Shown here: piece by piece, positions 52,034 through 60,046 of the stretch | Numbering within the stretch: the stretch's first letter is position 1 | Layout of the letters: each line of letters opens with the position of its first letter | Assembly: GCA_045594445.1 (NCBI GenBank) | Contig: JAZNYL010000111.1 | Location: 1-64,000, forward strand | Length of the DNA: 64,000 bases | Direction of reading: 5' to 3' | Source of the DNA: SVQP01 sp045594445 | GTDB taxonomy: Bacteria > Bacillota > Clostridia > Oscillospirales > CAG-272 | Notes under the pieces: model-generated | Seen by the model: only the letters and a program-made list of their open reading frames with translations | What the model was told of the DNA's origin: nothing | Databases searched by the model: none | Program-made: the position numbers and the translations under genes

Positions 52034-54358
52034 TTATGCCTCTGTATCCGGCAATCCTTGGTTTTCCACGTCGTCCGCAACGTGCTCGTCGCGGAAATAT
52101 ACCGTCACGGTCGTACCGATCGTGACCTCGGTTCCGGGCTCGATCGACTGCGCGTACACGGTAGCGGCCGTACCACTCATATAATTATACGTGCCCGAGA
52201 TCTTGATATTCAGATTGCTGTTGGCAAGCAGTTGGCTTGCTGCAACCGCAGTCTTGCCGCTCAGATCCGGCACCTTGACCGTCTTTTGTTCGGCATTTCT
52301 GTCCGTATATACGATCAGCGTAGCGCCTTCCTTTTCCACGCGCGTGCCCGCCTCGGGAGATTGCGCGTAGATCAGATCGCCGCCGCCCACGACCTTGAGC
52401 TCAAAGCCGACGCTTTCGGCATAGCCGCGCGCCGCCTCTACCGACCACCAAACCACACCGGGTGCTTCAACGGCCATTTTTTCAAGCTCTGCGTCGGTAT
52501 AAACCGCCTCAACGCCAAGGTAAGGCAGAATGGTCTCCATCACGTTTGCCACGTAAGGTGCTGCCACGACCGAGCCGTACAGCGTGCCCTTGGTGGGCTG
52601 GTCTACCATGATCATGGTAATATACTGCGGATCGTCCGCGGGCGCGTATGCAACGGTTGAGCAGATGTACTTACCGTCGATCAGCTCGCCGTTTTCGTCG
52701 CGCAGGTCCTTTTTCTCGGAGGTACCGGTCTTGGCAGCCACTCTATAGCCTGCCACGTACGCATTCTTTGCGCCGCCGTTACCCGAAACGCCCTCCTCCA
52801 GGATCTGCGAGATGGTCTTGCAGGTCTGCTCACTGACCACCTGACGACGGATCTCGGGAGCAAAGCTCTTGATCACGTTGCCCTCGGTGTCCGTAATGCT
52901 GCGCACCAGTCTTGGAGTGACAAGATCGCCGCCGTTTGCCACGGCCGCAATCGCCGTGACGTGGCCAAGCACCGAGATCTTGAAGTTCTGACCGAACGAA
53001 GCGGTGGCCAGATAAATGTCCGCGCTCTCAAACAGGCTCTTATCCCAGAAGGTCACGCCCTCAACCGTGCTTCCCTCTCCGGGCAGGTCAATCCTGGTTT
53101 TTTCAAAATAGCCGAATGCCTTGAAATAGTTGTAGAAATTGGTGGTGCCGATGCGTGCGCCCAGCTTCATCAGCCAGGGGTTGCAGGATTGCTGAATACC
53201 CTCGGGGAAGGTCAGCGTACCGTGTCCCTGCACCTTATGGCACTTGATCTTGTGTCCGTTGACAATATGATAACCGGGGCAGAACGAGGTCTCGGACAGG
53301 CTGACTAAGTTTTCTTCCAGTGCCATGGCGGCAGTAATGATCTTAAACGTCGAGCCGGGCATATACACCTCGGTGACCGCCTTGTTATTCCAGGTGGTCA
53401 GCAATAGCTCCTGCTTAAGCGTGCCGTATTCCTCGCTGTCCTCGGCAAATCCGCTTTCCTCCAGTGCCTTCAGGCTTTCCTCGTTGAGCTTCCAGGGATC
53501 GTTCAGATTAAAGGTAGGATAAACCGAGATGGCCAGCACGTCACCTGTGTTGACGTCCATGACGATGCCGCACGCGCGGTTTTCACCGCCCGATTCGATA
53601 TAGGCCGCCTTAACCTGCTCGTCAAGCGCGTTCTGCACGAACACGTCAATGGTGGTATTGATCTGATAGCCCGCCACGGCGGGGATCATGCTTTCGTAAT
53701 CGTAGGGCATTTCGTTGCCGTCCGCGTCACGCGCGGTCACGTACTTGCCGTCCGTGCCCTTGAGGTATTCCTCGTAGGTATATTCCAGGCCGTAAATACC
53801 CACGCCATCGCTGTTGGTAAAGCCGATGGTGTGTGCGGCCAGAGATTCGTAAGGATAATAGCGGGTGGCAGTTGCCTCCAAGAATACCATATCCTCAAGG
53901 CCGTTCTCCTTGATAAACTCGCGGATCTGCTTGGCCACGTCCGAGGTGACCTTGCGCGCCACGGTTCTGTCCAGATAATGCGTTTTGGTGGTCTGATATT
54001 GCACGTCCTCGTAGCTGACGTCCTCTAAAATTTCGGAGAGTCCGTACGAGATCATATCCGCGTAGTCCACGCCGGTCTCGTTGCTGTCCTGCTTGATGAT
54101 GCGGGGCGCGATGAACACGCGATAAGTGGTGATGTTGCCTGCCAGCAGAACGCCGTTGGCATCGTAGATCGCGCCGCGATCCGCCTCGATCACGGTTTCC
54201 GTGGTGATCTGACTGATAACCTTGGCCTGATATTTTTCGTATTCCGCGGTCTGAAGCAGCAGGATGCGGAGCAACAATAACGCAAAAGCCAGCGATACCA
54301 GAAAACCAAGTACCGCTGCCCTTTTGATTGTTTTTGTATCCGTGGTGTGAAGACTCAA
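52034..54358 (-). CDS. Class B penicillin-binding protein with two PASTA domains (SpoVD/PBP2 type)
   Basis: 774 residues. The start is TTG 54358 with GGGAGG 8 bases before it. One membrane helix (about 13-34), dimerisation domain (about 50-230) and transpeptidase domain (about 240-620) with Ser336-x-x-Lys339, Ser391-Cys-Asn393 and Lys543-Thr-Gly. Two PASTA repeats follow (about 640-700 and 703-765). Cross-links septal peptidoglycan with FtsW. PASTA-bearing class B PBPs in clostridial dcw clusters are named SpoVD or PBP2b; which role applies (division, spore cortex or both) cannot be read from sequence. Confidence 0.92.
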   Translation of the reverse strand: MSLHTTDTKTIKRAAVLGFLVSLAFALLLLRILLLQTAEYEKYQAKVISQITTETVIEADRGAIYDANGVLLAGNITTYRVFIAPRIIKQDSNETGVDYADMISYGLSEILEDVSYEDVQYQTTKTHYLDRTVARKVTSDVAKQIREFIKENGLEDMVFLEATATRYYPYESLAAHTIGFTNSDGVGIYGLEYTYEEYLKGTDGKYVTARDADGNEMPYDYESMIPAVAGYQINTTIDVFVQNALDEQVKAAYIESGGENRACGIVMDVNTGDVLAISVYPTFNLNDPWKLNEESLKALEESGFAEDSEEYGTLKQELLLTTWNNKAVTEVYMPGSTFKIITAAMALEENLVSLSETSFCPGYHIVNGHKIKCHKVQGHGTLTFPEGIQQSCNPWLMKLGARIGTTNFYNYFKAFGYFEKTRIDLPGEGSTVEGVTFWDKSLFESADIYLATASFGQNFKISVLGHVTAIAAVANGGDLVTPRLVRSITDTEGNVIKSFAPEIRRQVVSEQTCKTISQILEEGVSGNGGAKNAYVAGYRVAAKTGTSEKKDLRDENGELIDGKYICSTVAYAPADDPQYITMIMVDQPTKGTLYGSVVAAPYVANVMETILPYLGVEAVYTDAELEKMAVEAPGVVWWSVEAARGYAESVGFELKVVGGGDLIYAQSPEAGTRVEKEGATLIVYTDRNAEQKTVKVPDLSGKTAVAASQLLANSNLNIKISGTYNYMSGTAATVYAQSIEPGTEVTIGTTVTVYFRDEHVADDVENQGLPDTEA

Positions 54359-54378
54359 CTCCGTATCCTCCCGTATAG

Positions 54379-54408
54379 CGGAAATTGCGGTTTACAACCG
54401 CATTTCCG
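54379..54408 (-). promoter_or_regulatory. Hairpin just upstream of the PBP start
   Basis: Arms CGGAAAT-GCGGTT / AACCGC-ATTTCCG with one bulge and a TAC loop, ending about 10 bases before the GGGAGG. Lies in the 274-base gap 54359-54632, the only long gap in the upper dcw cluster; the rest of that gap has short GC-rich inverted repeats but no gene. Confidence 0.5.
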
Positions 54409-54632
54409 CAGTGAAATGTTTCGCTGTGCGGAACGCTTTGAAAAAGCAGCGGCGGACGCCCCGTGTCCGTCTCCTGCGCAGGCAAGAGTCGAAGCACCCT
54501 TCCCGACATTTGCCGAAAAGCTGCGCCCGCCGCCATTTGAAATCCGATCCTACGTTCATTATATCGGATTTATCTTGTCCTGTCAACGTCAATTTATGAA
54601 GTGCCTGCGTCTTTTATGCACAGCCGTGCGAC

Positions 54633-55511
54633 TCAATCCGACAGAATTCCGATCGCACTGAGCAAGCTTGACAGCCCTCTGCCAAATTCGCCCTTTGTTT
54701 CATAAACCTCTACCGTATTTTCACTCTCCGTGCTCAAAACCTGCGTGCTGACAAAGTCGGCGCGCACCATGCCGTATTCCTCCACGGCGATCCGCTCGAT
54801 CTCCAGCATGTCATTTTTGAGTGACAGCTCGGTATTCAACGTGGTATACTGCTTATTCAGCGTATCCAGCTCACTTTGCAGGATACTTGCTTCTCTGATG
54901 GACAGGCTTACCATAACCGAGCTGCCGACAATCATCAAGCAGCAAAGCGTGACGGCCAGCATGGCGCCAAGCATGCCCGCGGGCAGCTTCTTTGCATCGC
55001 TCTTTTCTTGTCTTTCTTCCTTTTCAATCGGAAACCATTCTCTGGACACCTCAGCCAGCCTTTCGGTCGCGGGGCTTTCCAGATACTTGCGCACCGACTG
55101 AGGCATTTGCTCGGTCACCGTAAGCCACAGGGCTTTTTTTGGCGATTGTCCTCCTGCGACTGTGCTCTGATCCTCCGCTTGCGCGGGCATTTCGGTGCGG
55201 ATATTGTAGTTGGGCATCTTATAGCTGCGCTGATCGTGGTAGTAACGCACGAAATCGTCCGCAGTCATATGGCGTTCTCCCTTATAAAGACCCGTGCGGT
55301 ATTTGTCCGCCTTGCCGTCCGACACCTTTTCCGCCATGATATACGCGCCGGGTGCCATGGCGTGCGAGAGTGCCTCCTCTCGCTCCTGTCGCTTGGCGTC
55401 CAGACGTACGTGGGCGGAAATGCCGCGGTCCTTGTAGCGTTCGCACAAGGCCTTGACGTACTCGGAGCAAGCGGTATATTTGGGCTTTTGGGCTTGCATG
55501 ATGTGCTCCAT
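54633..55511 (-). CDS. FtsL-like division protein with a long cytoplasmic extension
   Basis: 292 residues; ATG 55511 after AGGAGGAC. Residues about 1-178 are charged and hydrophilic (MAPGAYIMAEKVSDG, MTADDFVRYYHDQRSYKMP), with no known domain. One membrane helix (about 180-202, GMLGAMLAVTLCCLMIVGSSVMV), then a coiled coil (about 205-245, SILQSELDTLNKQYTTLNTEL) ending EIERIAVEEYGMV, which is the classic FtsL end. Position between rsmH and the PBP also fits FtsL, which is normally only about 100-130 residues. The N-terminal extension is therefore atypical. Confidence 0.75.
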   Translation of the reverse strand: MEHIMQAQKPKYTACSEYVKALCERYKDRGISAHVRLDAKRQEREEALSHAMAPGAYIMAEKVSDGKADKYRTGLYKGERHMTADDFVRYYHDQRSYKMPNYNIRTEMPAQAEDQSTVAGGQSPKKALWLTVTEQMPQSVRKYLESPATERLAEVSREWFPIEKEERQEKSDAKKLPAGMLGAMLAVTLCCLMIVGSSVMVSLSIREASILQSELDTLNKQYTTLNTELSLKNDMLEIERIAVEEYGMVRADFVSTQVLSTESENTVEVYETKGEFGRGLSSLLSAIGILSD

Positions 55512-55523
55512 CGGGTCCTCCTG

Positions 55524-56468
55524 TTACAATTTCTCGGCAACGCGCAACTTTGCACTGCGCGACCTGGGATTGATCTCAAGCTCTTGCTCGCCGGGCAAGA
55601 TGGGTTTGCGGCTGATAATATCCACCAGCGGCTTTTTGCCGCACACGCACACGGGAAAATCACGCGGGCAAGTGCAGCCGGACGCCAAGGACGCAAAGGT
55701 CTGCTTGACGATGCGGTCTTCCAGCGAATGGAAGGTAATGATTGCAATTCTGCCACCCGGCTTGAGCAGCGATACTGCGTCGCGGATGGTGGGCTCGATC
55801 ACGGAAAGCTCTCCGTTGACCTCAATGCGAATGGCCTGGAAGGTGCGCTTGGCGGGATGGTGTCCGCCCTCCTTGGCCGAAGCGGGCATGGCCGCTTTGA
55901 TAATGCCGACAAGCTCGCCCGTGGTGCGAATGGGCTGCTTTTCCCTTTCCTGCACGATGCGCTGGGCAATGCGCGGAGCAAATCGCTCCTCGCCGTAATC
56001 GTAAATAATCTTTTTGAGCTGTTGCTCGGTATACGTGTTGACCACGGTATACGCATCCAGCGTATCCTCGCGGTTCATGCGCATATCCAGAGGTGCGTCC
56101 GCCATGTAGGAAAAACCGCGGTCCGCCGTATCCAGCTGATACGAGGATACACCAAGATCCAGCAGCACGCCGTCCACGCCCTCGATACCAAGCTCGCGGC
56201 ACACCTGTGCCATCTCGGAGAAATTGCTGTGCACCACCTGTGCGTGCTCCCCGAACTTTGCAAGTCTTGCACTTGCTGCATTGACGGCACTCATGTCGCG
56301 ATCCAGCGCGATCAGCTTTCCCTCGGTCAGGTGCGAGGCGATCTCGTGCGAGTGGCCTCCGCCGCCTGCGGTTCCGTCAATATAAATACCGTCGGGCTTG
56401 ATGCAGAGCGCGTCCATGCACTCCTGCAGAAGCACCGATACGTGAGAAAATACCTGTCCTTCCATCAT
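55524..56468 (-). CDS. rsmH: 16S rRNA (cytosine(1402)-N4)-methyltransferase RsmH
   Basis: 314 residues from ATG 56468, which overlaps the mraZ stop as TGATG; GTG 56471 and ATG 56465 are also possible. HVSVLLQECMDAL (about 8-20), SAM motif YIDGTAGGGGHS (about 30-41), LDLGVSSYQLD and the C-terminal INPRSRSAKLRVAEK (about 298-312). Methylates C1402 of 16S rRNA in the decoding centre. A Cys-rich insertion CTCPRDFPVCVCGKKP (about 268-283) is normal for Firmicutes. Confidence 0.96.
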   Translation of the reverse strand: MMEGQVFSHVSVLLQECMDALCIKPDGIYIDGTAGGGGHSHEIASHLTEGKLIALDRDMSAVNAASARLAKFGEHAQVVHSNFSEMAQVCRELGIEGVDGVLLDLGVSSYQLDTADRGFSYMADAPLDMRMNREDTLDAYTVVNTYTEQQLKKIIYDYGEERFAPRIAQRIVQEREKQPIRTTGELVGIIKAAMPASAKEGGHHPAKRTFQAIRIEVNGELSVIEPTIRDAVSLLKPGGRIAIITFHSLEDRIVKQTFASLASGCTCPRDFPVCVCGKKPLVDIISRKPILPGEQELEINPRSRSAKLRVAEKL

Positions 56469-56890
56469 CACAACCCGTAAAGCTCCAGCTTGGCGCGCAG
56501 ATCCTCTGCGCTCTCGGCGGCAATTTCTGCTTCATACAATGCCTCGGACCAGATCTCTGCGCAATCGCAGTTGCCCACGATCACGGCGTTCTTTTCCACC
56601 TGCGCATAATCCAGCAGCGCCTGCGGCAAAAGAATACGGCCCTGCGCGTCAGGCGTGACCTTGGCCGCGTTGCGGTGCAGATAACGCAACGCCGGCTCGG
56701 CAATCTTTCGCTCCTGTTCTTTAATGGGGGCAATATACGCCTCCCAACCCTCTACGGAAAAGACCTTGAGTCTGGGACCGCGGATATCACGCGCCACGAT
56801 CAGCTCGTCACCAAGCTCCTCGCGGTGCTTTGCGGGGATAAACAATCTGTTTTTTGCATCCACACTGTGCCTATATTCACCTGTTAACAC
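56468..56890 (-). CDS. mraZ: Transcriptional regulator MraZ
   Basis: 140 residues from GTG 56890 with AAGGAGG about 10 bases before it; the longer frame to 56947 would put an unlikely tail in front of the conserved start LTGEYRHSVDAKNRLFIPAKHRE. Two SpoVT/AbrB-like DNA-binding halves: the one just named (about 1-55) and DAQGRILLPQALLDYAQ (about 82-98). Both DxxxR motifs are intact. First gene of the dcw cluster. Known to repress its own operon by binding TGGGN repeats; such repeats are present at 56942-56966. Confidence 0.95.
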   Translation of the reverse strand: MLTGEYRHSVDAKNRLFIPAKHREELGDELIVARDIRGPRLKVFSVEGWEAYIAPIKEQERKIAEPALRYLHRNAAKVTPDAQGRILLPQALLDYAQVEKNAVIVGNCDCAEIWSEALYEAEIAAESAEDLRAKLELYGL

Positions 56891-56941
56891 GACATGCAGT
56901 CCTCCTTTCCGAAATTTTGAGGCGACAAATGGGGGCGACCT

Positions 56942-56966
56942 AAACATTTCGCCCCATTATTCCCCA
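56942..56966 (-). promoter_or_regulatory. MraZ operator repeats
   Basis: Minus strand TGGGG (56962-56966), 5 bases, TGGGG (56952-56956), 5 bases, TGTTT (56942-56946, degenerate). The TGGGN-5-TGGGN spacing is that described for MraZ. It starts about 15 bases downstream of the -10 box, near the transcription start. Confidence 0.7.
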
Positions 56967-56980
56967 CCTCGGGTATATTT

Positions 56981-57009
56981 ATTATAAACTTATTACAGCA
57001 AAAAGGCAA
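56981..57009 (-). promoter_or_regulatory. Promoter of the dcw cluster
   Basis: TTGCCT (57004-57009), 17-base spacer, TATAAT (56981-56986), about 90 bases upstream of mraZ. Confidence 0.75.
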
Positions 57010-57062
57010 TAGGCAGATGCGCATTTTTTCATAAAATCGTTCGGTTTTTTTGTATCTTTTGC

Positions 57063-57106
57063 GAAAAATAACGGGTACAATCCTAAAGTTGTACCCGTGT
57101 TTTTAC
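57063..57106 (-). terminator. Terminator between the germination gene and mraZ
   Basis: Perfect 10-base arms ACGGGTACAA/TTGTACCCGT (57071-57098) with T-rich flanks on both sides. A second inverted repeat CGATATTTC/GAAATATCG lies at 57152-57178. The rest of 57107-57258 has no gene I can support. Confidence 0.75.
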
Positions 57107-57258
57107 TAATTCATGTTATTGCTTACATTTATTCCCAATTATTTATTTTTACGATATTTCCCGCAAAAAGAAATATCGGGAAATGGCGAAAAGCTGTACG
57201 ACATGCGCGCAAAATATCACGCATCAGCGGCGGCAGGAGCCGAGCCCCTGCCCTACCA

Positions 57259-58707
57259 TCATCGTTTCCCGGATGCATGGATATCACTTTGCTTTTTGCG
57301 TCTGACAAGCAGCGTCAGCAGCGCGCGGCCATCAAACGGGATGAGCGGATAGAGATACTGCCGCTTACCGTTGACGGTTTTGTTGGTGGCCAACAGCACG
57401 AGTATGAGCACCACACCGATGCCGTAGCCCCAGACGTTGCCGATTGCGGTCAGGATCAAAAGTCCAATGCGCAAAAACTTGAAGGCGTAGCCAAGCTCGT
57501 AGGATCTTTGCGTAAAGGTGGCAATGGCCACGAACGCCATATACAGAATGACCTCGGGGATCAGCCAGCCGATGCCCACCGCGAAATCGCCCAGGATCAA
57601 GCCGCCCACGACGGAAAGCGAATTGGAAAGCATGCTGGGCGTATTGAGCGAGGCCATGCGCAGTCCGTCAATGATAAACTCGGTCAGAAGCAGCTGCGCG
57701 ATCAAGGGGATGCGCCCTTGTTCCTGCGGAATGATAAACGCAAGCCACTCGGGCACGACGGACGCATTGGAGACCAGGAGATACCACGTGGGTACCAAAA
57801 ACAGCGACAAGGCGAACACGATATAGCGGATGACGCGGATATACGTGCCGGTCAGCGGGGTAAAATAATAGTCATTGGTCTCTTGCATGAAGTCGAAAAT
57901 GCTGACGGGCAGGATCATGACCTGCGGAGAATTATCGCAAAAGATCAGCACGCTTCCCTCCAGCACCTGCGCGGCTGCGGTGTCGGGACGCTCGGTGTAG
58001 CGCACCTTGGGAAAGGGGTTATACCAACGCGTTTTGATCAAGCATTCGGAAAGCGACTGATGCCCCAGTGTCAGCGCGTCGGTATCAATGGCCGTCAGTC
58101 TTTTTTCCAGCATCCGAACGTATTCGGGATTGGCCTTTCCGCTAAGATAGCAAAGCACGACGTCGGTTTTGGAGCGTCGGCCAATGGAAAAATACCGCAT
58201 GGTCAGCTGCGTGTCGCGCACGCGGCGGCGCAGAAGCGCGGTATTGAAGATCAGCGTTTCCACAAAGCCGTCGCGCGAGCCGACCATGACGCGGTCGCCC
58301 TCGGGCTCCTCGGTCGAGCGTGCGGGATAGGTGCGCGCATCCACGATGATGGCCTCTGGGCCAAAGGCAGAGCCGAGAATGAGCGAGGCGCCTGAGAGCA
58401 CCATCTGGATCATAAGGTCAATATTGCCGGTGGTTTCGGCCTCCACGTGCGGCACGTTGTATTCGAGGAACCGCTCTGCCGAGGATTTTTGCCCGTCCGG
58501 CGGCGTTTGCATGCTATCCAGCGAGAGAAAATGCATCATCAGCTTTTGCATGGGAGTTGCGTTCACAAAGCCGTCGATATAGTAAAGCGTCATTTCGTCA
58601 GGCCCTATGCGCAGCACCTTACGAATGATATCAAAGTTGTCGTCGGGATGCAAGAGGCTATCTACGGTAGCCACGTTGACCCGATAGTTTTCACCCAGTT
58701 TACCCAT
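57259..58707 (-). CDS. Spore germination protein, GerA/SpoVAF family
   Basis: 482 residues; ATG 58707 after GGAAG. N-terminal soluble half (about 1-260) with YYIDGFVNATPMQKLM, ILGSAFGPEAIIVDAR, RSKTDVVLCYLSGKANPEYV and SVLIFCDNSPQVMILP. The membrane half has four to five helices (about 270-455) with YFTPLTGTYIRVIRY and the conserved LLTEFIIDGLRMASLNTP-x-S. GerA-A subunits of nutrient germinant receptors and SpoVAF share this architecture. No gerB or gerC partner is adjacent, which slightly favours SpoVAF. Acts in the inner membrane of the spore. Confidence 0.9.
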   Translation of the reverse strand: MGKLGENYRVNVATVDSLLHPDDNFDIIRKVLRIGPDEMTLYYIDGFVNATPMQKLMMHFLSLDSMQTPPDGQKSSAERFLEYNVPHVEAETTGNIDLMIQMVLSGASLILGSAFGPEAIIVDARTYPARSTEEPEGDRVMVGSRDGFVETLIFNTALLRRRVRDTQLTMRYFSIGRRSKTDVVLCYLSGKANPEYVRMLEKRLTAIDTDALTLGHQSLSECLIKTRWYNPFPKVRYTERPDTAAAQVLEGSVLIFCDNSPQVMILPVSIFDFMQETNDYYFTPLTGTYIRVIRYIVFALSLFLVPTWYLLVSNASVVPEWLAFIIPQEQGRIPLIAQLLLTEFIIDGLRMASLNTPSMLSNSLSVVGGLILGDFAVGIGWLIPEVILYMAFVAIATFTQRSYELGYAFKFLRIGLLILTAIGNVWGYGIGVVLILVLLATNKTVNGKRQYLYPLIPFDGRALLTLLVRRKKQSDIHASGKR

Positions 58708-58818
58708 AGTTTTTGCTTCCTTTTTTGTTTTCTACGGTTAGTTTGGGTGAAAAACAAAAAATCATGACAAACAAAATTTGGTCGCTAACACCTCAACGGA
58801 GCTCCTTTGCACGATGAA

Positions 58819-58984
58819 AGTTTGAGTCGAGCCTTTTCAAAGGCTCGCACGGGTCGAGGGCGTGAAGACCTCGTCGCCTCAGCAGAGGCGAAATACTTTT
58901 CTCGCCGTTTCAATTCGCGCAGCGAATTACCGGTTCATTTTTTTGCGCCTACTTGCTCAAAGAAAGAACAGAAACGGTTTTCTC
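58819..58984 (+). repeat. Dispersed intergenic repeat, copy B
   Basis: Order of blocks: AGCCTTTTCAAAGGCT hairpin, GTCGCCTCAGCAGAGGCGA hairpin, AATTCGCGCAGCGAATT hairpin, TTTTTTGCGCCTACTTGCTC, AAAGAACAGAAACGG. Highly similar to copy A (40301-40420) from the second hairpin on. The region 58708-59271 holds only repeats and a terminator. Confidence 0.8.
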
Positions 58985-59036
58985 ACATAATAAACCAACA
59001 GCCGTAGGGTGGGGGCTTGCTCCCGCAGTACAAAAC

Positions 59037-59074
59037 AAAAAGGAAGCTACTTTACGTAAGTAACTTCCTTTTTC
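59037..59074 (-). terminator. Terminator downstream of the SDR-pfp operon
   Basis: Hairpin AAGGAAG-TTACTT-ACGT-AAGTAGCTTCCTT with TTTTTGTTTTG after it on the minus strand; it also has a T run on the plus side. It sits between repeat copies B and C. Confidence 0.8.
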
Positions 59075-59087
59075 TTTACATTGAACA

Positions 59088-59241
59088 AACTCTCTCCGTT
59101 CTTTTTTGTGCAAGTAGGCGCAAAAGAAGAACATATTTGCTTCGCAAATTTAAACGCCGTTTTAGAATGTTTCGCGCCTGCGGGCGCGACAAGGGCGCTG
59201 CCCTTGACCTGCGAGCCTTTGAAAAGGCTTGATCCAAACTT
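59088..59241 (-). repeat. Dispersed intergenic repeat, copy C (inverted)
   Basis: Reverse-strand copy of the same element: AGCCTTTTCAAAGGCT, a GGGC-n-GCCC hairpin, CGCGCCCGCAGGCGCGAA, AAATTTGCGAAGCAAAT and TTTTGCGCCTACTTGCAC. Hairpin arms have changed while pairing is kept, suggesting folding matters. Confidence 0.75.
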
Positions 59242-59271
59242 CCACCAGTGTCGCTCAACCTTGGGTGTCGC

Positions 59272-60036
59272 TTAACCGTCTAATTTCTGCTGATTACACC
59301 AGATCTTCATGACCATCTTGGTGGGCAGCAGCCACGCCAAGAATCTCGCTCTGCGAATGGCGTGCCCGCAAACAGAGACGTCCTTGCCCTTCTTCATATC
59401 CTTGAGCGCTCTGGTCACTACCTGCTCTGCGGTATAATATCTCGCGTAATACTTAATCGTATCGTCGGTCACCGCGTGGTCAAAGAACTCAGTCTTTACC
59501 CAACCGGGGCAAATGGCCATGACGCGGATGCCCCTGCTTTTCAGCTCTACGTTCAGCGATCTTGAAAAGCTGAGCACGAACGCCTTGGTTGCACCGTACA
59601 CACCGATATACGGCACGGGCTGGAAGGCCGATTGGCTGTCGATCTGATAGATCTGTCCGCCCTTCTTCATATAGGGCAGCGTCAGATACGTCATGCTCAT
59701 CAAAGCGCTTGCGTTGAGCGTAATCATGCGCTCCTGCGCCTCCAGATCAATATCGGTAAACGCACCGAATCTGCCAAATCCGCTGCCGTTGACCAACACC
59801 GCCACGTCGGGGCGGTGCTCTTCAAGCAGCGTCTTGTATGCATCCAACGACTCCCTTTGGCACAGATCCAGCGCAATGGCTCTGACGCGGGCACGCGTCT
59901 GCTTGCCGATCTCAAGGAGTCTGTCCTCGCGGCGCGCGATCAACCAAAGCTCGTCAAATTCCTGCTGCGCATCCAGCTGCAGCACGAATTCCTTCCCCAT
60001 ACCGGACGACGCGCCCGTAATGACTGCTATTCTCAT
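59272..60036 (-). CDS. Short-chain dehydrogenase/reductase (SDR)
   Basis: 254 residues. Classical SDR: cofactor loop TGASSGMGKEF (about 7-17), NGSGFG in place of the usual NNAG (about 84-89), catalytic Ser in IDSQSAF (about 138), Y-x3-K as YGATKAF (about 151-157) and PGWVKTEFF (about 184). An Arg pair after the second strand (ARREDRL) suggests NADPH. A hydrophobic C-terminal part (FLAWLLPTKMVMKI) may touch the membrane. Substrate unknown. It follows pfp by 10 bases. Confidence 0.88.
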   Translation of the reverse strand: MRIAVITGASSGMGKEFVLQLDAQQEFDELWLIARREDRLLEIGKQTRARVRAIALDLCQRESLDAYKTLLEEHRPDVAVLVNGSGFGRFGAFTDIDLEAQERMITLNASALMSMTYLTLPYMKKGGQIYQIDSQSAFQPVPYIGVYGATKAFVLSFSRSLNVELKSRGIRVMAICPGWVKTEFFDHAVTDDTIKYYARYYTAEQVVTRALKDMKKGKDVSVCGHAIRRARFLAWLLPTKMVMKIWCNQQKLDG

Positions 60037-60046
60037 CTCACACCTC

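Noticed and set aside
54876..58395. Plus-strand frames of 534 and 432 codons
   Set aside because: Antisense to the ftsL-like/rsmH genes and to the germination gene respectively; no independent start signals.
58807..59258. Several 60-70 codon frames on both strands
   Set aside because: They lie on repeat copies B and C and the terminator; hairpin repeats naturally yield mirrored short frames.
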